From assembly GCA_902626505.1 (NCBI GenBank), contig CACOFQ010000003.1:1-64000 (forward strand): a stretch of DNA of 64,000 nt, given 5' to 3'. This document shows positions 29,294-40,000 of this stretch, one piece after another (within the stretch, counting starts at the first letter, position 1; each line of letters opens with the position of its first letter). This DNA comes from an uncultured Marinoscillum sp. Its GTDB lineage: Bacteria; Bacteroidota; Bacteroidia; Cytophagales; MED-G16. Made by a program: the position numbers and the translations under genes. Under the pieces are notes generated by a model. It had not been told where the DNA came from, made no database searches, and saw only the letters and a program-made list of their open reading frames with translations.

Positions 29294-29470
29294 TTAAGAA
29301 GCGTTTTTCTTAGCTTGAACTTCTTTTCTAACATCTTGAGCCCAAACTTTTAAAGCTTGCATGCCCTTTCTAACTCTAGTTCCAGCCGCTTTATTTCCTT
29401 TGTCATAAAATTTAGCGAAGTCAGGACCTAAGTCATTCACTAAGCCAGTTAATTCGTCGTATCTACTCAT
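29294..29470 (-). CDS. Small histone H1-like basic protein (58 aa)
   Basis: Translated by hand: MSRYDELTGLVNDLGPDFAKFYDKGNKAAGTRVRKGMQALKVWAQDVRKEVQAKKNAS*; not in supplied ORF track (too short). Confidence 0.8.
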   Translation of the reverse strand: MSRYDELTGLVNDLGPDFAKFYDKGNKAAGTRVRKGMQALKVWAQDVRKEVQAKKNAS

Positions 29471-29560
29471 TATATAAAATTTAAATTAAAAAATAGTACT
29501 ATAACAATTTAAGTAAAAAAAACTAATAAATCTACTAGATAAGGCCGTTTTTTAGATAAT

Positions 29561-30811
29561 TTATGTCAAAACAGCACCTTTTTCGCCCATTTTCTGATAA
29601 ATTCCATCGTCAAGCTTCTTTTTTACCTCTTTAAATGCATTTATTGTTTCATTTACATCATCTAGAGAATGGGAAGCTGTTGGAATAATTCTTAACATAA
29701 TGACACCTTTTGGAACTACAGGATAAATAACCCCTGAACAAAAAATACTATATTCTGAACGTAAGTCTTTAATTAAGTTTGTACATTCATACACATCACC
29801 CTTTAAAATAATAGGTGTTACTGGAGACTGAGTTGTTCCAATATTAAATCCGTTATCTTTTAAACCTCCTTGAACTGCATTAACAATTTCCCATAATTTG
29901 TTTTTAAATTCTGGGTTATTCCTTAATAATTCTAACCTCTTTAAATTACCAATTACCAGTGGCATTGGTAAAGATTTTGCAAAAATTTGAGACCTTAGCT
30001 TATATCTTAAATTATCGATTATGTCTGCATTTCCAGATACGAAAGCACCAATACTTGCCATTGACTTTGCAAAAGTTGAAAAGAATAAATCAATACCATC
30101 TTGTACACCTTGTTCCTCACCTGAACCTGCACCTGTTTTACCCATCGTTCCAAACCCATGTGCATCATCTACTAATAATCTAAAATTATACTCCTTCTTT
30201 AATGAAACTATAGAAGATAAATCTCCCATGTTACCTGACATGCCAAATACACCCTCAGTGATAACTAATATTCCTCCCCCAGTCTCTTTAACTATTTTGG
30301 TAGCTCTGTCTAATTGACTTTTAAGATTTTTAATATCATTATGAGGAAAGACAAATCTTTTACCAATATGCATCCTTAAACCATCAATAATACAAGCATG
30401 ACATTCAGAGTCATAAACAACAACATCTTTTCTATCAAGAAGAGCATCAACAATCGATAAAACACCTTGATATCCATAGTTTAATAAGATTGAATCTTCT
30501 TTCATAACAAAATTTGAAAGCTCATTTTCAAGCTTTTCATGATATACCGAATTACCAGACATCATTCTGGCTCCCATTGGATAAGATAAACCCCAATCTT
30601 TTGCAGCTTGAGCATCTGCATCTCTAACTTCTGGATGATTAGCAAGACCTAAATAATTATTTAAACTCCAATTAAGAACATTATTTCCCTTGAACTTCAT
30701 TCTAGGGCCAATTTCACCTTCAAGCATGGGAAACATATAGTAATTATCATCAATGTGGGAATAGGCACCTAGTGGGCCTTTATCTTTTAAAATTTTTTCA
30801 AATAAATCCAT
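29561..30811 (-). CDS. Alpha-oxoamine synthase family PLP enzyme, likely serine palmitoyltransferase (alternative: 2-amino-3-ketobutyrate CoA ligase)
   Basis: NYLGLANHPEV; YPMGARMMSG; DSECHACIIDG; LLVDDAHGFGTMGKTGAG; STFAKSMASIGAFVSG. Confidence 0.8.
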   Translation of the reverse strand: MDLFEKILKDKGPLGAYSHIDDNYYMFPMLEGEIGPRMKFKGNNVLNWSLNNYLGLANHPEVRDADAQAAKDWGLSYPMGARMMSGNSVYHEKLENELSNFVMKEDSILLNYGYQGVLSIVDALLDRKDVVVYDSECHACIIDGLRMHIGKRFVFPHNDIKNLKSQLDRATKIVKETGGGILVITEGVFGMSGNMGDLSSIVSLKKEYNFRLLVDDAHGFGTMGKTGAGSGEEQGVQDGIDLFFSTFAKSMASIGAFVSGNADIIDNLRYKLRSQIFAKSLPMPLVIGNLKRLELLRNNPEFKNKLWEIVNAVQGGLKDNGFNIGTTQSPVTPIILKGDVYECTNLIKDLRSEYSIFCSGVIYPVVPKGVIMLRIIPTASHSLDDVNETINAFKEVKKKLDDGIYQKMGEKGAVLT

Positions 30812-30830
30812 AAAAATTTAAATTATTCGG

Positions 30831-30838
30831 CAAAAATA
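30831..30838 (-). promoter_or_regulatory. -7 box TATTTTTG upstream of the oxoamine synthase gene
   Basis: caaaaata on + strand; 19 nt before ATG at 30811. Confidence 0.45.
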
Positions 30839-30879
30839 ATAAGTATAGATATAATAACTATAAAAAGATGAAAATGTTT

Positions 30880-32214
30880 TTAAGTGCCTATTCTTACTTC
30901 AACTGTTGTTCCTTTTTCACTATCACCTATCTTTTTATCATTAATTTTTGTGATTGATATTTCAGAACCTTCTTTTAGTTTTTGTGATATCGCAATATAA
31001 GGGCCACTCACGACTTTATCATTCTTATTTAATCCAGATAATATTTCAATATTTTCAAAATCACTTATTCCAGTTTCTACTTCAACCATTTTAGTTTTAC
31101 CATCTTCTGCAATAAATACAACCTGTTTGATAGATTCGTTTCCAAGGCTATCTTTTTCATTTTTAGTTGTAACTGAAGATATAGGAACTAATAATATATC
31201 ATTTTTTTCTTGCGTAATAATTTCTACACTTGCTGTCATACCTGGTTTAAATGGATTTTCAATACCCTCCTCAATAGTCAAGTCTTTAAATGAATCATTA
31301 ATGACTCTAATTTTTACTTTAAATTCAGTAACTGCATCTGGTGATGGCTTTGGATTAGCTGTACTTGCTATCTCTGTTACAATACCCTTGAAAACTTTAT
31401 CATAAGTATTATAAGCATCTACGTCAATATTTGTTGTATCACCTATTTCAACCCTTACTATATCGTTTTCATTAACATCTACCCTTACCTCCATAATAGA
31501 CAAGTCAGCAATTCTTAATAATTCAGTACCAGCCATTTGAGATGTACCTACAACCCTTTCACCTAATTCAACACTTAGTAGAGAAACTGTTCCAGTCATA
31601 GGAGCTATAATACTAGTCTTTCTTAAATTTTCCTCTGCTTCATCAACAGTTGCCTTTGCACTCCTTACAACATATTCACTTGCTTTAACACTTTGCTTAC
31701 TAGATTCTAAATCTTGTGTGGAAACTTTAAAATTAGTTTCAGCAATTTCATATTCTGAATCAGATATTACATTTTGTTCAAATAATGATTTTTGTCTATT
31801 AAATTCTAATTTAGATCTAAGAAATTGAGCTTCTGATCTTGATAAATTAGATTTAGAACTAGATAAGTTGGCTCTTACTTGATTATAGTTTGCTTTGGCT
31901 CTTTCTAAAGCATTAATAAAATTATCAGGTCTTATAACAACTAACAACTTTCCCTCATCAACATAGTCTCCTTCCATAATTGTTAAATCAATAATTTCTC
32001 CAGGGACCTCTGGACTTACTCTAACTTCTACCTCTGGCTGAATCTCCCCTGAAGCAGTAACCAACTCAGTAATTTTACCAGTTGAAGCCTCCTTAACCTC
32101 TACTTCAATAGGTTTTACTCCACCAAACCAACCAAGTCTATTTCCAATACTAAGTATTATAATTCCTCCTATTACTAAAGATCCTATAATTATTAATGTT
32201 TTTTTATTTTTCAT
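30880..32214 (-). CDS. HlyD/RND-type periplasmic adaptor (membrane fusion protein)
   Basis: N-terminal TM; VEVKEASTGKITELVTASGEIQPEVEVRVSPEVPGEI; coiled-coil; TGTVSLLSVELGERVVG. Confidence 0.88.
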   Translation of the reverse strand: MKNKKTLIIIGSLVIGGIIILSIGNRLGWFGGVKPIEVEVKEASTGKITELVTASGEIQPEVEVRVSPEVPGEIIDLTIMEGDYVDEGKLLVVIRPDNFINALERAKANYNQVRANLSSSKSNLSRSEAQFLRSKLEFNRQKSLFEQNVISDSEYEIAETNFKVSTQDLESSKQSVKASEYVVRSAKATVDEAEENLRKTSIIAPMTGTVSLLSVELGERVVGTSQMAGTELLRIADLSIMEVRVDVNENDIVRVEIGDTTNIDVDAYNTYDKVFKGIVTEIASTANPKPSPDAVTEFKVKIRVINDSFKDLTIEEGIENPFKPGMTASVEIITQEKNDILLVPISSVTTKNEKDSLGNESIKQVVFIAEDGKTKMVEVETGISDFENIEILSGLNKNDKVVSGPYIAISQKLKEGSEISITKINDKKIGDSEKGTTVEVRIGT

Positions 32215-32216
32215 AT

Positions 32217-33659
32217 CTAAAAAGTTAATTTTTTTCCTTGATAAAAGTCTAAAACTTTTAATTTAAAAATATAATCATATTTTGAAGACAATAAATCATT
32301 TGTTGCTCTAACTAAATTATTGTTCGATATCTGGTATTCAGTATAATTAACAGATCCTAAGTTATACTGGCTTTTTATTATTCTAAATGACTCCTCCAAA
32401 GCTCTCACTTGTTTCTGAGATGCAGAATATGATTTAGATGCAGCAAGAGCATCATTAAATGATGTTTCTATTGTTTGACGAACTTGATTTCGTGCTTCAA
32501 TTACACCAATATCTGCTATTTCTTTATTTAATTTTGCTCTTTTAATATTAGCTGATGTCTGATATCTGTTAAATATTGGTATTGAGATTGAAAAAGATAA
32601 AGATTTACTTAAATAATCCTTCCATTGTTCTAGGATAGTAAAGTCTTTATCCGAACCAACGACATTCGGTACTAGTGATAATGATGATACCGTCTCTAAT
32701 GGATTATTAGTTAAAAATCCAATTGTTGTAGGTTGCATTGAAAACCCATCATAAAATTCTCTCTCTCTATTAGCAAAACTAGAATAGTTAGATGAAAAGT
32801 TAGATGAAACACTAATTGAAGGATATCTACCACTTCTAGAAATTCTTAAATCATATAAACTTGATTGGGCATTTTTTTCAGCACTTTTAATCTCAGGCAG
32901 AAGGCTAACGGCTAAATTAAATATTTCATTAGGATCTGAATCAATTACAGTAGAAGGAGATAGCTCTACAACTGGTTTAATAATTTTAATTTCTTTTTGT
33001 GTTTCTAATAATAATAATTGCTTCAATTGAAGAATAGTTAACCTATAATTATTTTCTTGTTGAATTAATGCTAATTCATCTCCAGCTAATTGTGCTTCGA
33101 GGTTTAATTTATTTGTTATAGCTATTGAACCAGCATCGACAAGTTTATTAGTTCTATTTAATTGTTCCTGTGTTGATTGTAATTGAAATCTAGCATTATC
33201 AAGTCTATCAGTATTTAAAAGTACATTCAAGTAAGCACTAACAACACTTAGCATCACATTATTCTTAGTATTCTCTAAATCAAAAACACTTTTCTCTAAT
33301 AATGCTTTAGATCTTTTTATGTTATTTCGAACTGAAAATCCCGAAAATAAATTCATATTAGAGGATGCACTAATACCTGAAAAATTTGAATTATTGGAAA
33401 TAAAAGTATTTGTAGTTGGATCAATCGATCTACCATAATTATTACCATAATTTGAAAAAACATTTAACGTAGGAGCTTGTTGAAGAAGTGATTGGTTGTA
33501 ACCAACTTTCTGAAGCTGTTCGTTAATTATACTTCTTTTCAATTGTAGATTATTTTCAAGAGCTATTTCAATACATTGTTCTAAATCTAATTCAAGATAT
33601 TGTTTTGATTGAGAAAATAAATTATTAGTAAGAAATATTAAGATTAGGATTCTAAACAT
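32217..33659 (-). CDS. TolC-family outer membrane efflux protein
   Basis: Signal peptide; duplicated coiled-coil: LDLEQCIEIALENNLQLKRS...; IKSQYNLGSVNYTEYQISNNNLVRA. Confidence 0.88.
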   Translation of the reverse strand: MFRILILIFLTNNLFSQSKQYLELDLEQCIEIALENNLQLKRSIINEQLQKVGYNQSLLQQAPTLNVFSNYGNNYGRSIDPTTNTFISNNSNFSGISASSNMNLFSGFSVRNNIKRSKALLEKSVFDLENTKNNVMLSVVSAYLNVLLNTDRLDNARFQLQSTQEQLNRTNKLVDAGSIAITNKLNLEAQLAGDELALIQQENNYRLTILQLKQLLLLETQKEIKIIKPVVELSPSTVIDSDPNEIFNLAVSLLPEIKSAEKNAQSSLYDLRISRSGRYPSISVSSNFSSNYSSFANREREFYDGFSMQPTTIGFLTNNPLETVSSLSLVPNVVGSDKDFTILEQWKDYLSKSLSFSISIPIFNRYQTSANIKRAKLNKEIADIGVIEARNQVRQTIETSFNDALAASKSYSASQKQVRALEESFRIIKSQYNLGSVNYTEYQISNNNLVRATNDLLSSKYDYIFKLKVLDFYQGKKLTF

Positions 33660-33689
33660 ATTTAATTAGATGTTTTTAAAAATAATTCC

Positions 33690-33713
33690 TTGCATAAATG
33701 CGATGCAAAGATA
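33690..33713 (-). promoter_or_regulatory. Promoter -7 box TATCTTTG overlapped by inverted repeat TTGCAT-N7-ATGCAA, upstream of the tolC-type gene
   Basis: caaagata at 33706-33713; inverted repeat 33690-33708. Confidence 0.45.
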
Positions 33714-33739
33714 AAATTTCAAAACAAAGTAAAAAATTT

Positions 33740-34534
33740 TTATACCGAAACCTCTCCTTTAATGTGTGGATGAGAAATATAGTCAACTAATTCAAAGTCC
33801 TCATACTTAAAGGAAAATATATCATCTATATTTTTATTTATTTTCATTTTTGGAAGCGGAAAAAAATTTCTCTCAAGCTGCAATTTAACTTGATCTATAT
33901 GATTAAGATATATGTGAGCATCTCCAAATGTATGAACGAAATCTCCAAGCTTCAAATTACATACTTGAGCTACCATCATCGTAAGTAAAGCATATGATGC
34001 TATGTTAAAAGGAACACCTAAGAAAACATCTGCACTCCTTTGATATAATTGACATGAAAGTTTACCATTTAAAACATAAAACTGAAATATAGTATGACAT
34101 GGAGGTAGAGCCATAGTATCAATATATGGAACATTCCAAGCGCTAATAATATGTCTTCTTGAGTGTGGATTTTCTTTCAAATCCTTAATAAGATTTTTTA
34201 TTTGGTCATGAGGTTCACCGTCTTTACCTTCCCATCTTCTCCATTGCACTCCATAAACTGGACCTAAGTATCCGTCTTTATCTGCCCAATCATCCCATAT
34301 TCTTACTCCATTTTCATTCAAATACTTAATATTATTATCTCCTTTTAAAAACCATAATAATTCATAAATTATTGATCTTAAATGCAGTTTTTTTGTTGTT
34401 ATACATGGAAACCCTTCATTAAGATCGAATCTCATTTGATGCCCAAAAATACTTATTGTTCCGGTTCCAGTTCTATCTGATTTTTTCTCTCCTTTTTCTA
34501 AAATTGTTCGTAATAGATTATGATATTGCTTCAT
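33740..34534 (-). CDS. thyA: Thymidylate synthase
   Basis: [53 protein letters not shown]. Confidence 0.96.
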   Translation of the reverse strand: MKQYHNLLRTILEKGEKKSDRTGTGTISIFGHQMRFDLNEGFPCITTKKLHLRSIIYELLWFLKGDNNIKYLNENGVRIWDDWADKDGYLGPVYGVQWRRWEGKDGEPHDQIKNLIKDLKENPHSRRHIISAWNVPYIDTMALPPCHTIFQFYVLNGKLSCQLYQRSADVFLGVPFNIASYALLTMMVAQVCNLKLGDFVHTFGDAHIYLNHIDQVKLQLERNFFPLPKMKINKNIDDIFSFKYEDFELVDYISHPHIKGEVSV

Positions 34535-34593
34535 TTAATTTCAGTAAATTTAACTTTAAAAAAGTAATTGTAAAATCAAAATTAAGATTTAAG

Positions 34594-37008
34594 ATGAAAA
34601 AAAGATTATCGTTATTCATTATTTTTCTTTTATCTTCTTTTTTTTTCTATATCAACTATAATGAAAAAAAATCAACCTCAAATCTTTGGGACATTGTTCC
34701 ATCAAAATCTGCTATAATAATTGAATTAGATGAGCCAAATTTTCAATGGAATAAACTATTATCAGAAGTAAGTGAATCCAAACTTAAAAACTCAATTAAT
34801 AATGTAATAAATGATTATAGTTTATTTAATGAATTTATTGACGGAAGAATTCAAGAGTACCTTGAGGATAATAAAGTTTTAATATCATATTTTAACTTAT
34901 CAAATAAAATACTAGAACCTGTTTATTTAAGCTATAAAAAAAACTTAGATCAAAATTTTATTATTGAAAAACTGAGGGAAAAAGGATATGATTTAAATCA
35001 AAGAAATTTAAATGGAGAAGTAATATTTGAGGCAAAAAAAAATGATATTAATCATATTTTTTCATTCTTAGATAATAAAATAGTTCACTCTTCAAACTCA
35101 ATAATTATAGAGGATATAATAAGAAGTATTAATAATTCTGAACTTTTATTTAAAGAAATGAATCCAAGTTTATTTTCTCAAGTTAAAATAAAAAATGATT
35201 TTGGAAATATCTATGTAAACTTTAGTGAAATAAAAAAAATAATTACAAATGTTTTTCCAAAAGAATTATTTAGTAGATATCTGAAATTATTACCTGAAAA
35301 GTCTTTTTATGATGTTGAAATAACTAATGATTTAGTTAGAATGAATGGCTTTTCTTCCGAAGTGAAAACAAATAAATCATATAATAATAGTAATTATGAT
35401 TCTATTCTGAATTTCATGCCTTCAAATACTGTTTTCTATATTAATCAGTCAATGAGTAATAGTTTAAATACTGCTCAAACTGTAAGCAAAGCTTTAATTG
35501 AAAGTTTAAACTCCAATACTTTTTTTGAGATATCAGTAATAAAAAAACCAATTACCACTATCAAAAATGAAAAGGAAATTGATAATGGAATTTATTCTTT
35601 TAATGATGAAAAAATATTTTTAGCAGCACAAATTGATAATAAAGAAGATGCATTTTATTACTTTAATTACAATCATTTTATGCTTATTTCAAAGAGTTAT
35701 AATTCTTTGATTGAGTTAAATTCTTTAATGTTAGAAAATGATTTTTGGTCAAAAAATTTAAATTTTAATAAATTTCAAAAACAACTAAATGAGTCACATA
35801 ATATATTAATGATATTTGATATATCTAGACTATTTCCTCTGAAAACAAACATAGGTTTTGCGTCTGTTCAACTTAATAAAATTAAGGATAGATTCTACAT
35901 GAGTATGAACCTTAAAGAGAAAAACGCTGATAATTTTCAAATAGGAGAAAATATTATTAATGAGTTTTCTTTTAAAAATAATATATCATCAAAACCTCAC
36001 ATAATTTTTAGTCATGTCGATAATAAGCCTGAGGTTATTTTACAAGATGAAAAAAATTTTATTCATCATCTTTCTAATTCATTAAAACCAATTTGGTCTG
36101 ATTCAATAGAGAAAATTATATCTAAAGTATTTACAATTGATTATTATAAAAACAATAAAAAGCAGATTCTATTTGCAAGTTCTGATAAGATATATGGATA
36201 TGATAGAAAAGGAAATCGTTTAATTGGCTTTCCTTTTGAAAACCCTTCTGAATCTCCTATTACTCATCTAAATATTATTGACTATGATAAATCAAAGAGA
36301 TATAGAATTATATCATCTCATGATAATGGAGAAATATATTTTTATGATAAAAGTGGAAATATTTTAAAAGGCTGGAATCCTCTTTCAATGAATGACAATC
36401 TTGTTCAAGCTCCTATCCATAAAAGAGTAAGAGGTAAAGACTATATTATAATAGTTTTAAGGGATGGGAATATTTATGTAAAAAATAGAAGAGGTGAAAA
36501 TTATAAAGGATTTCCAATTAATCTTGACTCTGAAATATCTAATAAGTTATACTTTAAAAAATCAAGTAGTTCGTCTAAAAGTGAAATAGAGATATTAAGT
36601 GACGAAGGAAAATTATATAATATCAATTTAGATGGTAAAATATTATCATTAAAAGATCAGTATAGAAATGAGAAAGATTCAAAATTTATAATGATTCATG
36701 AGGCTTCTGGAAAAAATCCTCTTCTAGCTTCCTATGATAATTATAATTTATTTATGGATGATAATAAGATAAATTTCAATGATATAAATAATCTTAAATT
36801 TCAATATTATCATCTCAATAAAAAACAAAAGTTTCTTATTGTAACAGATAAAAAAATAAAAAAATCATACTTTTTGAACAATAATTTAAATTATTTTATG
36901 GACCCAATTTCTAATCAAAATGAAGTTTCAATTTTAGATTATGGGAAGTCTATTATTATTTATAAAACATTAAATAATAATTTATCTATGATTGAACTAA
37001 AAAAATAA
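34594..37008 (+). CDS. Large exported/membrane-anchored protein of unknown function with C-terminal propeller-like repeats
   Basis: Start placed at MKKRLSLFIIFLLSSFFFYINYN; C-terminal KIYGYDRKGNRLIGFPFEN.../EIYFYDKSGNILKGWNP.../NIYVKNRRGENYKGFPIN repeats. Confidence 0.65.
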   Translation: MKKRLSLFIIFLLSSFFFYINYNEKKSTSNLWDIVPSKSAIIIELDEPNFQWNKLLSEVSESKLKNSINNVINDYSLFNEFIDGRIQEYLEDNKVLISYFNLSNKILEPVYLSYKKNLDQNFIIEKLREKGYDLNQRNLNGEVIFEAKKNDINHIFSFLDNKIVHSSNSIIIEDIIRSINNSELLFKEMNPSLFSQVKIKNDFGNIYVNFSEIKKIITNVFPKELFSRYLKLLPEKSFYDVEITNDLVRMNGFSSEVKTNKSYNNSNYDSILNFMPSNTVFYINQSMSNSLNTAQTVSKALIESLNSNTFFEISVIKKPITTIKNEKEIDNGIYSFNDEKIFLAAQIDNKEDAFYYFNYNHFMLISKSYNSLIELNSLMLENDFWSKNLNFNKFQKQLNESHNILMIFDISRLFPLKTNIGFASVQLNKIKDRFYMSMNLKEKNADNFQIGENIINEFSFKNNISSKPHIIFSHVDNKPEVILQDEKNFIHHLSNSLKPIWSDSIEKIISKVFTIDYYKNNKKQILFASSDKIYGYDRKGNRLIGFPFENPSESPITHLNIIDYDKSKRYRIISSHDNGEIYFYDKSGNILKGWNPLSMNDNLVQAPIHKRVRGKDYIIIVLRDGNIYVKNRRGENYKGFPINLDSEISNKLYFKKSSSSSKSEIEILSDEGKLYNINLDGKILSLKDQYRNEKDSKFIMIHEASGKNPLLASYDNYNLFMDDNKINFNDINNLKFQYYHLNKKQKFLIVTDKKIKKSYFLNNNLNYFMDPISNQNEVSILDYGKSIIIYKTLNNNLSMIELKK

Positions 37009-37037
37009 ATAGTTTTAAAAGAATAAATAATACCAAA

Positions 37038-40000
37038 ATGAAAAAAATAATAGCTATACTAATCATAATTACAATTTCTCTTGATGTTTTTCCCCAAAGA
37101 AAACAAAAGAAAAAAAATACTAGTTCTAATCAAATTTCCTATGAAATTCCAGATATAAAATGGAGATCAATTGGACCTTACAGAGGTGGAAGATCAGCAA
37201 CTGTAACTGGATCAACTAATTCAAAAAGCACTTATTACTTTGGTGCTACAGGTGGAGGTGTATGGAAAACCACTAACTCCGGAGTTACATGGAAAAATAT
37301 TTCAGATGGGTATTTTGGTGGATCAATAGGAGCAGTAACTGCAAGTGAATCAGATCCAAATACAATTTATGTTGGAACTGGAGAAAAAACAGTGAGAGGA
37401 AATGTCTCACCTGGTTATGGAGGATTTTGGAAATCAGATGATGCTGGTGAAACATGGAAAAAAATGAATCTGAATATCGACCAAGTTCAAGTTGGTAGAA
37501 TAGCTGTTCACCCAAAAGATCCAGATATTGTTTTAGTAGCTGTTATGGGCAATTTATTTAAAAATAGTAATAATAGGGGTATTTACAAATCAACTGATGG
37601 TGGAGAATCATGGAAACAAGTATTATTTGCAAATGAAAGATCAGGAGCTGTTGATATATCAATTGACAAAAATAATCCAAGAATAATATATGCTTCAACA
37701 TGGAATATAAGAAGAACTCCTTATAGTCTAGAAAGTGGTGGTGAAGGCTCTGGATTATGGAAATCCACTGACGGTGGTGATACCTGGAAAAATATTTCAG
37801 ATAAACCTGGCCTTCCTAAAGGATTATGGGGAATAAGTGGAGTTTCAGTATCTCCTGTTAACTCAAAAAAAATATTTGCTTTAATAGAAAATCAAAATGG
37901 GGGTTTATTCAGATCAGATGATGGAGGTGAAACATGGAAAAGAGTAAATGATGATAGAAATTTGAGACAAAGAGCATGGTATTACACTAGGGTTTATGCT
38001 GACACTCAGAATGAAAATAGAGTCTATGTAATGAATGTTTCTTTTTGGAGATCAGAAGATGGAGGTAAATCATTTGAAAGGTATAGAACACCTCACGGAG
38101 ATCATCATGATTTATGGATTGATCCAAAAGATAATTCCAGATTAATAGTTGGTGATGATGGCGGAGCCCAAGTTAGTAATGATGCTGCATTAAGCTGGTC
38201 TACATATATGAATCAGCCAACAGCTCAATACTACAGAGTTGCTACAGATAACAGTTTTCCTTATAATATTCTTGTAGCTCAACAAGATAATAGTACACAA
38301 AGGGTTGCTCATAGAGTAAATTCCGGAGGAATAGGAGAAAGAGATTGGGAGCCTTCTGCAGGTGGTGAAAGTGCTCACATGGCTGCAAAACCTGACAATC
38401 CTAATATTGTATATGGAGGAAGTTATGGTGGTTACCTTACAAGATTAGATCATAGTACAGGAGAACAAAGAACAATAAATGTGTGGCCAAATAATCCAAT
38501 GGGGCATGGAGTTGAAGATATGAAATATCGATTTCAATGGAATTTTCCTATATTTTTCTCTCCTCATGATAATAACAAGCTTTATACTACTTCAAATTAT
38601 TTTCATGTGACAAAAAATGAAGGTCAAACATGGGAAGTAATTAGTCCTGACCTAACAAGAAATGAACCAGAGAAACAAGGGCCATCAGGAGGACCTATTA
38701 CTAAAGATAATACTGCCGTAGAATATTACGCTACAATATTTGCTGCATGTGAATCACCGTATGAAGAAGGATTACTTTGGGCTGCATCAGATGATGGAAT
38801 GATTCATATTTCAAAAGATGCAGGAGGAAACTGGAAAGATGTGACTCCTCCTAATGCTCCAAAATATCTTATGTGGAATAGTGTTGAACCAGACCCTTTC
38901 ACAAAAGGTGGCTTATATGTAGCTGGAACTCTTTATAAAAATGGAGACTTTAAACCATACATGTATAAAACTAAAGATTATGGTGAGACATGGACTAAGA
39001 TTATTAATGGCATACCAAATAATTTCTTTACTAGAGTATTAAGAGCCGATCCTGAAAGAAAAGGATTACTTTATAGTGGTACGGAATCAGGTGTTTTTAT
39101 TTCTTTTGACGACGGATTATCTTGGAATTCATTCCAAATAAATTTACCATTAGTGCCTATTACTGACATGACTATTAAAAACAATAATTTAATTGCAGCT
39201 ACTCAAGGAAGATCAATTTGGATTATTGATGACTTAACTCCTCTACACCAATTAAATGAATCAAATCACACTAAAGATTTTCATTTATTCAAGCCAATAG
39301 ATAGTTATAGTATGGGATTCTCATCTTGGGGAGGATCCTCAGCTACTCAAGGTAAAAATCATCATAATGGAGTTGAAGTTTTCTTTAATATTAATAATAA
39401 TTTAGTTGATACTGAAAAAAATATTTCATTAGAATTCTTAGATAGAAATAAAAATATAATTAAGAAATATTCATTAAATGATAAAAAATCGCCACTTAAA
39501 TTAGATGGTGAAAAAAATTCATTTGTTTGGAATATGAGATATGATAATGCAGAGGGTTTTGATGGTCTTATTATGTGGGCTGCTGGTTTAACTGGTCCAA
39601 AAGCCCATCCAGGAGAATATTATGTAAAACTTACTGTTGGAGAATCAAGTATAACCGAATCATTTAAAATATTAAAAGATGAAAGAAGTTCATCTTCAAA
39701 TGAAGATCTTGAAGAACAGTTTGAATTCTTAATTGGAATTAGAGACAAAGTTACAGAAATCCATAAAACTATTAAACAAATTAGATCAACTAGAGATCAA
39801 TTAAATAATCTTAATGGTAAGCTTAATGAAGACCATGAACAAATAAGAAATTCAATTAAAAATATCATTGAAAGAATTACAAATATTGAAGAAAATTTAT
39901 ATCAAACAAAGAATAAAAGTGGTCAAGATCCACTAAACTTTCCTATAAGATTAAATAATAAACTTGCTCATTTATCAAGTGTAGCTGGCAGAGGTAATTA

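Noticed and set aside
34456-34593. N-terminal extension of the 850-aa ORF overlapping thyA
   Set aside because: Runs antisense to thyA; a proper signal/TM start MKKRLSLFIIFLL exists at 34594.
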